Positions 23,580 to 31,469 are shown, counted from the stretch's first letter. The stretch is 32,270 bases of DNA from Pirellulales bacterium (GCA_036499395.1 DASYDW010000081.1:1-32270); one strand, 5' to 3'. The notes: generated by a model from the sequence alone, not told the origin. Numbers and translations are program-made.

Positions 23580-26500
23580 TTACTTCCCGACTTCCGCGAA
23601 CTCCAGGTGGTCGCGCCAACCGCGATACCAGTCCGCGGATGACGCGGCGACCGGCAAATGGTCGGCCACCGATCGGAACGGAAAAAACTTGCGGTATTCA
23701 AACAGCTCAATGCGCGATGAGTGCGGATCAAGCACCGCCAGCCGTACCCAGCGATTCCGCACCAACCGATCAAGGGCCGTGTCGTGGGACATGAGATGGA
23801 GCATCGCCTGGGGTGTCGTCTCGACCACGATCAACAGGCGCATGGGTTCGTGCATTTCGACCATCTGCCAGGGAAGTCCCGTCCTCAGATCGCTGGCGGC
23901 TCCGTCCATCACACCGACAAGGGATGTGATGTTGTGGGGAAGTTTCGTGCCGCAGCCCCAGCCCATCGAGTCCACGCGCGAGAAGTAGTACTGAAGGTTT
24001 ATGCCCGCGCACACCGGCAGGGCGGCGGCCAGGAGACGTGCCAGAATTGTCGACTCCGGATCATCACGCGTCGGGTCGTAGGAGACGAGAAATGCGCGGC
24101 GATCGAGGAACAAGCCACGGGTCCGCTGCCGCCGGCCGATCACGCAGACGGCGTTGGTTGCATGGCCCAATTCTGGTCGAACCTGGGCAAGGTCTTCGGC
24201 CCGATTCTCGACATGTTCTTTGGCGTCGGCGAAAGTGAGCGTCAGCGGTGCGGACTCGAATCTCCGGCAGCGCTCGTGCGCGTTTCCGCCGAGCGCCTGT
24301 TCCATCGCGGCCAGGGCATAATCCAACTCGGCGCGATGGCTGCCGGGCATAAGATCCTGATCGAAGACCGCCAGCGATTCATCGCAGGTATTGTGGAGAG
24401 CGCCCAGAAACCAAGTGTCGTCCGGAATGACCAATCCGTGCCGTGCTAAGCCGGCGCGAACTCGAGAGTCGTTCAAAATCTGTGCGATTGCTCGGGCGTT
24501 CGCTCCGCCAGCGTAGCCGCCGCAGGCGCCGCAGTCGTAGGCGGACGCGTGCGGGTTGTTCATGCTCCGCGACCCATGCCCAATCACAAATACGAGCCGC
24601 GCATAGTTCTGCAGCAGCCCGATACCTTGCAGCAACTGCTTCGCCATGTCGGTCATCTCGTCCGCAGTGAAGCCGACCTGCTCAGACGGTAATCCCGAGC
24701 CGGACGCGCCGCGCTCTACACCGAGGCGGGTACACGGCGGGCGGACAAAGTGGGCCAACCGCGTACGGATACCGGCTGCAATTCGCGGTGAAAGCGTGCG
24801 GGCAATCAACGGGATCGTAGCCAGCACTCCCAGCGCAGCCGTCAGGAACGCTCCCGAGAAAAGTCCCCGGGTGCCAAAATGAATTTTGTGAAGGACTGTT
24901 CCCAGCATCCACCGGACCTTCCGTCGCCGGCGGGTTTCTTGCGTCGCCTCTTCGGGGTGCTCCTCGACATAGTGCTCGGGCCGCATGAAGATGGGACAAT
25001 GTGGCGCGAAGTGAGCGTCGGCACTGCCGCGATAATACATCGCCACGCCGAAGAAGCCTGCGGCGCCGAACGTTTCACAATCCCGGGCCGTCTCCTCAAG
25101 GTGCCGGCGGAAGGACTCTTCGCGTTCGTCCAGGCATGTTATTACTTGGAATCGCGGCGGGGTTGGTGCTGGTCGCGGTGTGTGAAGCGAGAGTGCATCC
25201 AGGGCTTGTTCGTGGAATCGCTTTTCGTAGGCCGCGTGAAACATGCGACGCCGCTGAAAACTGTCGAATGCATCAATCTCGCGAACCAAATCTGTCCACT
25301 CCGCGGCGGTCCGCCGACGGAGTCTGTCCGGCGGCCAACCGAGAACTTGTGCCAACTGGAAGACATTGAACGCCCACTGTTCCTCGCTAGACCTGGTCGA
25401 GTGCGGAAGGCGCTCTAGGATTTCGCTCTGAAGTGACGCTAGGGGGCCGGTGTAGCCGAGCACTTTTTTCGAAAACTCGGATAGTGCGAAGCGCTCCAGC
25501 AATAGACGCACGGCGAGGAATTCCGTGAGCGTGCCCGCGGGGATCGGGTACGGAACATGGTCGCCGCGAGCCTCGATCTGCTGAATGATGCCGGTCCAAC
25601 CTCGGAGCGATAGTGCCGTTTCCTTGAGGAATGCGTTCCAGTCGGTTTGCGGAACGCCAAGTGCTGCAAGCGACTCGAGAATCGAGTCTACGGCGCTCGT
25701 ATTCGCGTCCTGCAGTCGAGCAACTTCGCGGCCAAGCTGCCGCAGCCACGACTCTGGCGAGGCCTGCTTCCGGTAGAGCGATGCGAACGCTTGGAAAAAC
25801 CCCTTGTCGCGGTCCGGAAGCACCCAATGAGCAATTCCTTGGTCTACGAACGCGGCGGAGAACCGGATCAGGATAGGATTAACTTGCAAGTCGATGTCGG
25901 TGTCGGCGATTCGTAGGAGAAGATCACGGTGGCGAGTTGGAAGCGGCCGATTGTCATTGATTTCAGGCACCGATCGAACGCCGTCGCGGCAGACGCGCCA
26001 CAGTGCTTCGAGCGTCACGGCTTCCCAGGTCTCTGCGTTCCAGCTTTCGATTTTCGACTCGCCGAATTTCTCGAAAAGCTCGTTCACCCAATCCGGTTGG
26101 CAGCACTCGCCGTTTGCTCCGTTTGCTCCGTTGCGACCGCGAAGATCGCGCATCACCCACCGCCGAGTCTCGGCGATCAGTTTTTGTTTGGCCGCGACGG
26201 GCGTGACGGCACTGACGCGCCGGAGGGCGTCGGTCATGGCAACGAACCACAGGAGCTCTTCTGCGGGCCCGGTCCGGAGCGGATATTGAAGCATCGCCAG
26301 CCGCAGGTCGATCCGGCTGACTAATCGGGCGACGCCATCGACAGCCTTCATTCCGAGATCTTCCTCGAGCACTTCCCACACGTCGTCGGCGCGGATACGC
26401 CCCGCGGTGAGCGCATCGCGGTAATTGCCTTCCGGAAGATAGGTCTCGCAGCCGAACGTCTCGGCGCTGTGTTCGAGTGCCTTATCGAATGGCAAATCCT

Positions 26501-26630
26501 CGAAGGCTTGTAACGTGTTTTGGGTCACGAATACCGTGATCGGGCCTTGCGTGGGGAGCAAACGCGCGGCGTCCTCGATTGCCTCTCGAAGCGCTTGGTA
26601 ACGGCCTTCCGTGGCGGCGGAGCTGCTCAT
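23580..26630 (-). CDS. dabA: DabA: zinc, beta-carbonic-anhydrase-like subunit of DAB bicarbonate pump (DUF2309)
   Basis: Large peripheral membrane protein of 1016 residues. In the DAB complex it converts CO2 to bicarbonate in a one-way reaction energised by DabB. The zinc set of the family is present: ITCLDERE (C499, D501) and FVIGHGSRSMNN to SAYDCGACGG (H685, C700). The N-terminal PITVFVTQNTLQAFEDLPFD is also a family hallmark. The sequence reads without interruption to FAEVGK. A hydrophobic region at about 590-612 (FSGAFLTAALGVLATIPLIA) may touch the membrane. A small GAN-GAN repeat (about 168-173) reflects a short DNA repeat. The ATG overlaps the ArsR stop codon (ATGA), so translation is probably coupled to the regulator. 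In autotrophs DAB feeds carboxysomes; here no RuBisCO is in view, so it more likely supplies bicarbonate for anaplerotic carboxylation (inference). Confidence 0.93.
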   Translation of the reverse strand: MSSSAATEGRYQALREAIEDAARLLPTQGPITVFVTQNTLQAFEDLPFDKALEHSAETFGCETYLPEGNYRDALTAGRIRADDVWEVLEEDLGMKAVDGVARLVSRIDLRLAMLQYPLRTGPAEELLWFVAMTDALRRVSAVTPVAAKQKLIAETRRWVMRDLRGRNGANGANGECCQPDWVNELFEKFGESKIESWNAETWEAVTLEALWRVCRDGVRSVPEINDNRPLPTRHRDLLLRIADTDIDLQVNPILIRFSAAFVDQGIAHWVLPDRDKGFFQAFASLYRKQASPESWLRQLGREVARLQDANTSAVDSILESLAALGVPQTDWNAFLKETALSLRGWTGIIQQIEARGDHVPYPIPAGTLTEFLAVRLLLERFALSEFSKKVLGYTGPLASLQSEILERLPHSTRSSEEQWAFNVFQLAQVLGWPPDRLRRRTAAEWTDLVREIDAFDSFQRRRMFHAAYEKRFHEQALDALSLHTPRPAPTPPRFQVITCLDEREESFRRHLEETARDCETFGAAGFFGVAMYYRGSADAHFAPHCPIFMRPEHYVEEHPEEATQETRRRRKVRWMLGTVLHKIHFGTRGLFSGAFLTAALGVLATIPLIARTLSPRIAAGIRTRLAHFVRPPCTRLGVERGASGSGLPSEQVGFTADEMTDMAKQLLQGIGLLQNYARLVFVIGHGSRSMNNPHASAYDCGACGGYAGGANARAIAQILNDSRVRAGLARHGLVIPDDTWFLGALHNTCDESLAVFDQDLMPGSHRAELDYALAAMEQALGGNAHERCRRFESAPLTLTFADAKEHVENRAEDLAQVRPELGHATNAVCVIGRRQRTRGLFLDRRAFLVSYDPTRDDPESTILARLLAAALPVCAGINLQYYFSRVDSMGWGCGTKLPHNITSLVGVMDGAASDLRTGLPWQMVEMHEPMRLLIVVETTPQAMLHLMSHDTALDRLVRNRWVRLAVLDPHSSRIELFEYRKFFPFRSVADHLPVAASSADWYRGWRDHLEFAEVGK

Positions 26631-27004
26631 CGCTTCGCCCTTCGTCGAGCCCTTGGCGCGGAAGCGGCCGGCCGGTCTAGCAGCTTTCGGGCTTCGACCT
26701 GTTCCGTCCGCAATAACTTGAGCGTGTCGGTTGCCTGCGCTAGGAAATACTCCCGCAAGGCCGTTAGTATCTTCCCGAACGCCGGGTCGCGCAGCCGGTA
26801 GAAGATTTGATTGCCCGCCTTACGAGTCTGGACGATGTGCTTGTTGCGGAGAATCGAGAGATGCTGCGAGGCATTGGCTTGCTCGATCTCGATCTTCTCG
26901 CACAGTTGGCCGACAGATAATTCGCCTTGTTGGAGATATTCGACAATGGCAACGCGAGTCGGATGTGCCAAGGCTTGAAAGACGTCGGCTTTGAATCGCC
27001 GCAT
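26627..27004 (-). CDS. ArsR/SmtB-family transcriptional regulator of the DAB operon
   Basis: Winged helix-turn-helix repressor of 125 residues from ATG 27004. A GTG at 27016 would add four residues and sits 3 nt after AGGTGG, so the start is not certain. The core reads FKADVFQALAHPTRVAIVEYL, then LSVGQLCEKIEIEQANASQHLSILRN (recognition helix near QANASQHL) and VQTRKAGNQIFYRL (wing). The C-terminal helix (EYFLAQATDTLKLLR) would dimerise, and the basic tail RRRAKR could touch DNA. It has only one cysteine (in QLCEK), so neither the CxC metal site of ArsR nor the two-cysteine switch of BigR/SqrR is complete. The inducer may therefore be non-metal. It is first in a tightly overlapping operon with dabA, dabB and the NuoM-like gene, which points to control of carbon uptake. 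Confidence 0.9.
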   Translation of the reverse strand: MRRFKADVFQALAHPTRVAIVEYLQQGELSVGQLCEKIEIEQANASQHLSILRNKHIVQTRKAGNQIFYRLRDPAFGKILTALREYFLAQATDTLKLLRTEQVEARKLLDRPAASAPRARRRAKR

Positions 27005-27050
27005 TGACTCGAGCACGATCCACCTGCAAGGCCTGCATAACTACATCAGA

Positions 27051-27070
27051 ATATTCGCTTATTTGAATAT
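27051..27070 (-). promoter_or_regulatory. Probable ArsR operator: ATATTC-N8-GAATAT palindrome
   Basis: A perfect 6+6 bp inverted repeat with an 8-nt spacer (GCTTATTT on the plus strand) lies 46 nt upstream of the ArsR start in an AT-rich patch unlike the surrounding GC-rich DNA. ATTC-N8-GAAT is, as I recall, the arrangement bound by SqrR-type ArsR regulators. A possible -35 (TTGCGT, about 27084-27089 minus) lies just upstream, so a bound repressor would cover the promoter. Autoregulation is inferred. Confidence 0.6.
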
Positions 27071-27152
27071 ATCAGAAGTGGATACGCAAGAGCATTTGGC
27101 TGTGCCAAAATCGAACCGACGGTGACCCGCCGACACGTCAATGCGGGGGGTA

Positions 27153-27177
27153 ATGCCTACCTCAAACGTTTAGGCAT
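27153..27177. repeat. Inverted repeat ATGCCTA-N11-TAGGCAT
   Basis: A perfect 7-bp inverted repeat in the gap between the ArsR and universal stress genes, about 150 nt upstream of the ArsR start. Both flanking genes are on the minus strand, so it may end the stress-protein transcript or bind a regulator. No T run follows on either strand. Confidence 0.4.
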
Positions 27178-27272
27178 CGGTCGAAAGGGACCGGTTTGTG
27201 CATCGCCATTTTTCGAGCGTGGCGACCGATCCTGGAGAAATCAGAGATTGATTTACCCCGAGCCATCGAGGC

Positions 27273-28244
27273 TCACGATTTAGTCGCCGCAGTCGAAGCG
27301 ATTGGCGATTTGAAGTCGGCCGGCTTAACGGCCAGCATCGAGCAGGGCACATGAGTCACCAATCGCTCCGCCGTATTACCGATGGTCAATCCCGGAAGCC
27401 CGCCGCGAGCGATTGTCCCCATCATCAGCAAGTCAATTTGATGATGTTCGATAAACTCGACGATAGCCGTGTCAGGAACGCTCTCCCCCCCGACGATTTG
27501 CAAATCCACCGTGGCTGTTGACGGTCCGTCGACCACGCGGGCCAACTGCTCGGTCAGTCGCTCGTGTGCTTCCGCCTTGACGTGCGCGTGGTAAGCCTCG
27601 GTATTGGTATGCAGCAAACCGACGCTGTACCGCCGGTCGAGCAAATAGTCGACCGAGTGCAGTACGGATACTTTGGCACCGCTGAGTTCTCCGATCGCCA
27701 GGCCCAGTTTCACCGTGATATCCGACACCGGGCTGAAGTCGCTGGTGATCAAGATTTTGTGGGGAATCGGCTTCGACTCGGGGCGAGTCACCCAAACTGG
27801 GCACGGGCAGTTATGCAGCAGTCGCGTGGCGGTGCTACCGAACAACAGGCGTCGCAGGCCGCGCACATTGCGCGTGCCGACAATGACAACGTCATGCCCG
27901 CTCTGCTCGACTTCGCGAATGATCTCGACCCAAGCCTCACCGCTCACAAGCTTGGCGTTGGCGATCAAACCTCGCTTCGTGGCGGAATCGACAAGACGAT
28001 CGAGCGCCTGCTGTCCCGATCGGTGAAGCTGGCTCGTCAAGCAAGAGTCGTCTGCTTTTGGTGAAGGAAGCGTATCTTCGGCATCGTTCAAGACGGCGAA
28101 GAAGGTAACGCTGGCGGTTGTCTTTTCGGCCAGCCAGAGCGCGTGCTTGATCGCCTCTTCGACCGGCAGGGAGAAACGGCTCGCATCATGCCCGTCTTCC
28201 TGCAATAGGTCGATGCCAACCAGGACGCTATTGAAAACGGACAT
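27273..28244 (-). CDS. Universal stress protein with two tandem Usp domains
   Basis: Cytoplasmic UspA-type protein of 323 residues, starting at ATG 28244 with GGAG 8 nt ahead; the open frame continues upstream but without a Usp fold. Domain 1 (about 1-155) runs from FNSVLVGIDLL to VVIVGTRNVRGLRRLLFGSTATRLLHNCPCPVWVT. Domain 2 (about 160-310) runs from KILITSDFSP to LLMMGTIARGGLPGLTIGNTAERLVTHVPCSMLAVKP. Both carry the nucleotide-binding pattern (G-T-x4-5-G then G-S/N-T-A), so each may bind ATP. Usp proteins help survival under stress or signal energy state; the exact role is unknown. It lies 268 nt upstream of the DAB operon on the same strand, separated by the palindromes described above, so it is probably a separate transcription unit. 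Confidence 0.94.
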   Translation of the reverse strand: MSVFNSVLVGIDLLQEDGHDASRFSLPVEEAIKHALWLAEKTTASVTFFAVLNDAEDTLPSPKADDSCLTSQLHRSGQQALDRLVDSATKRGLIANAKLVSGEAWVEIIREVEQSGHDVVIVGTRNVRGLRRLLFGSTATRLLHNCPCPVWVTRPESKPIPHKILITSDFSPVSDITVKLGLAIGELSGAKVSVLHSVDYLLDRRYSVGLLHTNTEAYHAHVKAEAHERLTEQLARVVDGPSTATVDLQIVGGESVPDTAIVEFIEHHQIDLLMMGTIARGGLPGLTIGNTAERLVTHVPCSMLAVKPADFKSPIASTAATKS

Positions 28245-28779
28245 GATGGTCTCCGAGTGGAGATGGCGCTGATAAGGGCAAATAGGTTCAATTTGCAAAT
28301 GCCGTACCGCGACCACCCACCGAGCCGACATCAGCAGTCGTATTAGTTATCCATGTTGCTCGCGCAAGCCGTATGGGCGTCTATTCGGCGGGCGACGCGA
28401 GTCAGGCAGGCTTCCTTTACATCGATCTTGAGACCTCTGCCAAATGCTTTCGCTCGGAAATGCGGAATGACGTGGCGCGCCGTGGCGGCAAAAGCGCGCC
28501 GTATCGCACAGCCATGACTATCCCTCCCCGGGATTCGCGCCTTTTTAATGGCCCTTCATCCCTTGGTTTAACGTTTCGGTTCGCGCGAACGGAAGCGGCG
28601 CGCCTTTTGCGTAATCAATGCCCCGATAGGCTTCGATAGATTCGGGATTCGTACGACAAGCACGCAGGTCGAGGGTGGTAACCGAGACCGTCTTGGCTTC
28701 CGTCGTCAGAAGGCGCCGCACGGAATGCTCTTGACTCCGCAAAGTAGGAATTATCTCATTCCAACAAAGAGGCTCGAAG
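28245..28779. other. Divergent intergenic stretch of about 535 nt
   Basis: It holds the start regions of the universal stress gene (minus) and the helical secreted protein (plus). Seen: a palindrome TTCGCGCGAA near 28576-28585; a short inverted repeat GGAAT/ATTCC (28747-28751 and 28758-28762); and a weak promoter-like pair TTGACT (28731-28736) and TATCTC (28752-28757), 15 nt apart, close to the ribosome site GAGG of the next gene. The open frames in it have shadow-type composition, so I call no gene. Confidence 0.35.
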
Positions 28780-29472
28780 ATGCGTTTAAGTGCTGCAGTA
28801 TGCGCGGTAACGACCTGGCTGACGCTGCCGCTGGCCGGCTTGGCAGCGGATCCACCCACGACACCAGCACCGACCGATTCGCTCGTCCGTGAAGAATTCG
28901 CGACCGACGGCACGGGCATGACGCTTCAATCCGCTCGTGGCGCTTTTCTAGAAGTCGACGCTGCGCAAGCGGGAGAGCGCATTCGCCTCGCTGCGAAACA
29001 GTTGCGAGATCACGCGGCAACTTTGGCCGAAGATTCGAGGGACTCACTGCATGAAGCTGCGCGTGACCTCGAAAAGTTAGCCGCGCGCGTCGAGGAGCGA
29101 GGCATTCAGTCGGTTCGCGAATTCGATAAGCGCCTGGCGCGTGCCTACCACACGATTGCTCAACACCACGTTGATCATGGGCGCATGGCTTGGCAAGCGC
29201 GCGAGCATCGCGTGGCCGGTCGTCGTCTTCGGGCAGCGGCCGACAATTTGGAAACTGCCTTGAGATTCAGCGGTCAGCGCGTCGGTGAGGCTACCGAGGA
29301 GACAATCCGAGATTCTCGGAGGATTGCGGCCAAACTCGTCGAGGGTAGTGGCTACGCCGTCGACGATGTCGGTCGTGCGTTTGCGGGGCTCGGCCGAGAG
29401 GTCGAAAACTTGGGCGCGCAGATGGAGCCACCGGCCAAACGGTACCCGGACCGACTCGTAATTCCTAAATAG
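28780..29472 (+). CDS. Secreted alpha-helical protein of unknown function
   Basis: A protein of 230 residues; GAGG lies about 8 nt before the ATG. A Sec signal (MRLSAAVCAVTTWLTLPLAG to LAA) ends near residue 23. After a Pro/Thr linker (about 24-33) almost all of the mature part (residues 50-215) is predicted helix with heptad-like Ala/Leu spacing, e.g. ERIRLAAKQLRDHAATLAED, DLEKLAARVEERG, RRLRAAADNLETALR and GLGREVENLGAQM. Many Arg, His and Glu residues suggest a soluble helical bundle or coiled coil in the periplasm. I recognise no family. Position and orientation suggest its own transcription unit, perhaps with the small zinc-ribbon gene about 100 nt downstream. Confidence 0.75.
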   Translation: MRLSAAVCAVTTWLTLPLAGLAADPPTTPAPTDSLVREEFATDGTGMTLQSARGAFLEVDAAQAGERIRLAAKQLRDHAATLAEDSRDSLHEAARDLEKLAARVEERGIQSVREFDKRLARAYHTIAQHHVDHGRMAWQAREHRVAGRRLRAAADNLETALRFSGQRVGEATEETIRDSRRIAAKLVEGSGYAVDDVGRAFAGLGREVENLGAQMEPPAKRYPDRLVIPK

Positions 29473-29573
29473 TCGGAGTCACCCAGCTTTTCGCGTTGAC
29501 GATGTGCCTTCCGGCTGTGATCGGGACCGGGAGCGGGCCAGAAGAGAAATACTTCGTACAGGGAGCCACGGCG

Positions 29574-29762
29574 ATGCATTGCAAATCTTGTGGAGCTGCA
29601 CTGCACGTTGACGAAGGCGCGCGGTCGATCGTCGAACTCGGAAGACTCGCTCGCCAAGCCGGGCTTCCAGACCCGGACTATTGGGCAGTGCAAGTAGGTC
29701 CTCTTTGTGGCAACTGTGTCCCCGGCTCTGCCGGAGCTGATCCCAACGACGACGCGAGTTAG
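29574..29762 (+). CDS. Small zinc-ribbon protein of unknown function
   Basis: A 62-residue protein starting at ATG 29574 with GGGAG 8 nt ahead; the open frame reaches back to 29496 but that part lacks a ribosome site. It carries two Cys pairs: MHCKSCGAALHV at the N-terminus (Cys3, Cys6) and PLCGNC near residue 46. This is the C-x2-C / C-x2-C arrangement of a zinc ribbon, with Gly after the first pair as in rubredoxin-like knuckles. Between the pairs lies VELGRLARQAGLPDPDYWAV, probably a helix. The acidic tail ends DPNDDAS. It may bind nucleic acid or a protein partner; nothing in its surroundings decides between these. Confidence 0.6.
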   Translation: MHCKSCGAALHVDEGARSIVELGRLARQAGLPDPDYWAVQVGPLCGNCVPGSAGADPNDDAS

Positions 29763-29983
29763 CGCGAAGCGAGGAAAACGGGCTGAAGCTTGCTCGCACA
29801 GGTCGATCTACCCGAGGTCCGTCGCCATCGCCGCCGGAGAAACTCGCGTCTTCGGAAGATACGTGGATCCCGGGAGAGTCTCGCTGTCGCGCCACCTGCG
29901 GAGCGAAGAATTCTGTCACCCGAGCGGCGGCGGACATTTTGGACAGGTGGCGGTAAGCCGTTTACTGAATGGCTTCTACAATA

Positions 29984-30026
29984 AAGCGGCGAACGGACTC
30001 GAACCGTCGACAGCCAGCTTGGGAAG
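29984..30026 (-). pseudogene. 3' half of a tRNA-Gly(CCC), probable integration (att) scar
   Basis: Read on the minus strand, 43 nt correspond to tRNA positions 31-73. They comprise anticodon loop TTCCCAA (anticodon CCC, U33 and A37 present), 3' anticodon stem GCTGG, a 5-nt variable loop CTGTC, T stem GACGG/CCGTT with loop TTCGAGT, acceptor strand CGCCGCT and a discriminator T. The 5' anticodon stem should read CCAGC, but the sequence there is TGCAC, and no D-arm or 5' acceptor strand (AGCGGCG) is present. Homology thus breaks at the anticodon stem, where tyrosine integrases commonly cross over. CCA is not encoded. Confidence 0.6.
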
Positions 30027-30049
30027 TGCATTCAGGAATCGTGCAACTG
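30014..30049 (-). repeat. Copy B of the degenerate 36-nt direct repeat
   Basis: It shares 30 of 36 bases with 20678-20713, all differences being transitions. It overlaps the anticodon part of the tRNA-Gly remnant and extends 23 nt beyond it into sequence that is not tRNA. That flank (minus strand CAGTTGCACGATTCCTGAAT) can form a small TGCA/TGCA stem, kept as a wobble stem in copy A. Confidence 0.6.
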
Positions 30050-30325
30050 CCGTAAGTTATGGCGAATTCTGGCCTTTCGGCAACACACGCTGTGCAGCGT
30101 TTGCATGAATTCGCGCCATTTTCATGCTTATCTCTGCACGAACTCTGCAGAGCGGACTTTCTGCTCGCGTTTGCACTAGGTCACGTGGGCCGTAGCCGGC
30201 GGTAGAATGACCCACCCTCAAAAGGGTACTTTGCGCACGGCTGAGAGACACGCCGAGGCAACCGACCAACCCGATGCTTCGTTATTCCGCATTAGGTAAC
30301 GATACAAAACAAAGGGAGACCAGGC

Positions 30326-31393
30326 ATGCGCTTTACCAAGAACATTGCGTTGGGACAGATGATTATCGGGGGGCTCGCGATCGTGCTGATTATCTACTTG
30401 TCGGCGATGTATAGTGCCAGCGTGCGGAGTTCACTCGATGAACTCGACAACATCGTCGGCCGCGGCGAGAAGCAGATTACTGTGACCGTGGACGTGTTCG
30501 AAACCGCAAGCAAGATGCTGGTCAGCTTGCAGAAGTCGGTGTCGCCACACGAAAGTACGTTGGTCGCACTGGAAAACTCTGCGAAAGATATCTCCAATCT
30601 GCTCGACGGGTGGGGAAAGCGTGTCGGCGACTTACACGACCTGACCGGCAAGGTTGCCAAGGTGTGCGACAATCTGCAAAAGGAACTGCCCATCCATGTG
30701 CCGACGATTGACATCCAAACGGCGCAACATGATTTTGACGTGCCGACAATTACCGTGCAGAAAAAGGACTATGCGATCAGTTATGTTTCCGGTATTGAAG
30801 TAACGCCGAAGGAATACTCCTTCAATTACCCGAACGGCATTACGGTTAAGAAAAACCACGCCGGAGTGCCGAACGGATTAGACATTAAGGAGAAGGACTT
30901 TGAGTTTTCCGCTCCAAAGAGTATTTCTGCTGAGAAAAAGGAGCTGGCGTTTTCAGTTCCAGAGCAGGTATCCATTTCCAATAACAAGGTCTCGTTTAAG
31001 TATCCTGTCAAGGCGGACATTACGGAGCGCGTCCTGATGAAGGATGAAAAGGCAGTGCTCATCACGGCGCGTGACCAATTGAGCGAGGTTGGTGGCAACT
31101 TGGACCAGAGCGCAAGCTTGCTAAAGGAGATGTCTGCGCTGACTGGAAAACAGCTTACGGGATCGATCAGCGCGGCAAGGGCAAATGTGGCGGCAGCCGG
31201 CACGATGTTCAAAGAGCTTGTTGATGACCGCCTGCCAAGGTTCGTGGCAGAGTTGAAAGGCCAGCGAGACGAATTGCAGAAGTCGCGGCAGCTATTTGGC
31301 ATCCTCAAGGGTACTCTCATGCCGTTGACGCTGCTTGGTCTGCTCATTCCTTTGGGCGTGACGCTGAATGGGCTCGCGCTGTACCGGTCGTAA
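30326..31393 (+). CDS. Membrane protein with two anchors and 15-residue beta repeats
   Basis: A protein of 355 residues; GGGAG lies 8 nt before the ATG. A TM helix at 11-30 and another at about 329-351 anchor both ends, leaving about 295 residues outside the cytoplasm if the N-terminus is inside. The outer part starts with a coiled-coil-like stretch (35-120). Next is a beta-rich block (124-235) with at least five 15-residue units of pattern K-x-h-x-F-x-h-P-x-x-h-x-h: KDYAISYVSGIEVTP, KEYSFNYPNGITVKK, KDFEFSAPKSISAEK, KELAFSVPEQVSISN and NKVSFKYPVKADITE. A second helical stretch (236-325) leads to the last TM. The gene is visibly richer in A and T (AAG, ATT, TTT codons) than its neighbours, which suggests transfer. 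I recognise no family; a surface-spanning sensor or scaffold is possible. Confidence 0.82.
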   Translation: MRFTKNIALGQMIIGGLAIVLIIYLSAMYSASVRSSLDELDNIVGRGEKQITVTVDVFETASKMLVSLQKSVSPHESTLVALENSAKDISNLLDGWGKRVGDLHDLTGKVAKVCDNLQKELPIHVPTIDIQTAQHDFDVPTITVQKKDYAISYVSGIEVTPKEYSFNYPNGITVKKNHAGVPNGLDIKEKDFEFSAPKSISAEKKELAFSVPEQVSISNNKVSFKYPVKADITERVLMKDEKAVLITARDQLSEVGGNLDQSASLLKEMSALTGKQLTGSISAARANVAAAGTMFKELVDDRLPRFVAELKGQRDELQKSRQLFGILKGTLMPLTLLGLLIPLGVTLNGLALYRS

Positions 31394-31469
31394 GCCGTGT
31401 CGAACCGATTCTAGGGTAAGCTAAAGCGTCAACGAAACCGGCGAGTACTTTGCACGAGTTCCTTGGCGT

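Larger units (their letters stand above)
29763..30325. other. Intergenic stretch of about 560 nt carrying mobile-element scars
   Basis: No convincing gene. It contains the 3' half of a tRNA-Gly(CCC) on the minus strand (29984-30026), which continues into copy B of a 36-nt repeat. A palindrome CTCTGCAGAG is seen near 30143-30152. The last 60 nt lead into the next gene's ribosome site GGGAG. It looks like an old integration site. Confidence 0.5.

Noticed and set aside
23721..25418. Plus-strand open frames of up to 242 codons opposite dabA.
   Set aside because: DabA is uninterrupted with all zinc ligands; these frames have no start signals or domain content.
26100..26140. Short tandem repeat (CGTTTGCTC units) within dabA as a mobile or CRISPR-like feature.
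   Set aside because: Only about two and a half units in frame, encoding GAN-GAN; ordinary microsatellite-type variation in a coding region.
27260..27274. Stem GAGCC/GGCTC at the end of the universal stress gene as a terminator.
   Set aside because: Only 5 bp and followed by GGGGTAAAT without a T run.
28373..28639. An 88-codon frame in the divergent gap.
   Set aside because: Arg/Ser-rich composition, no ribosome site, overlaps likely promoter sequence.
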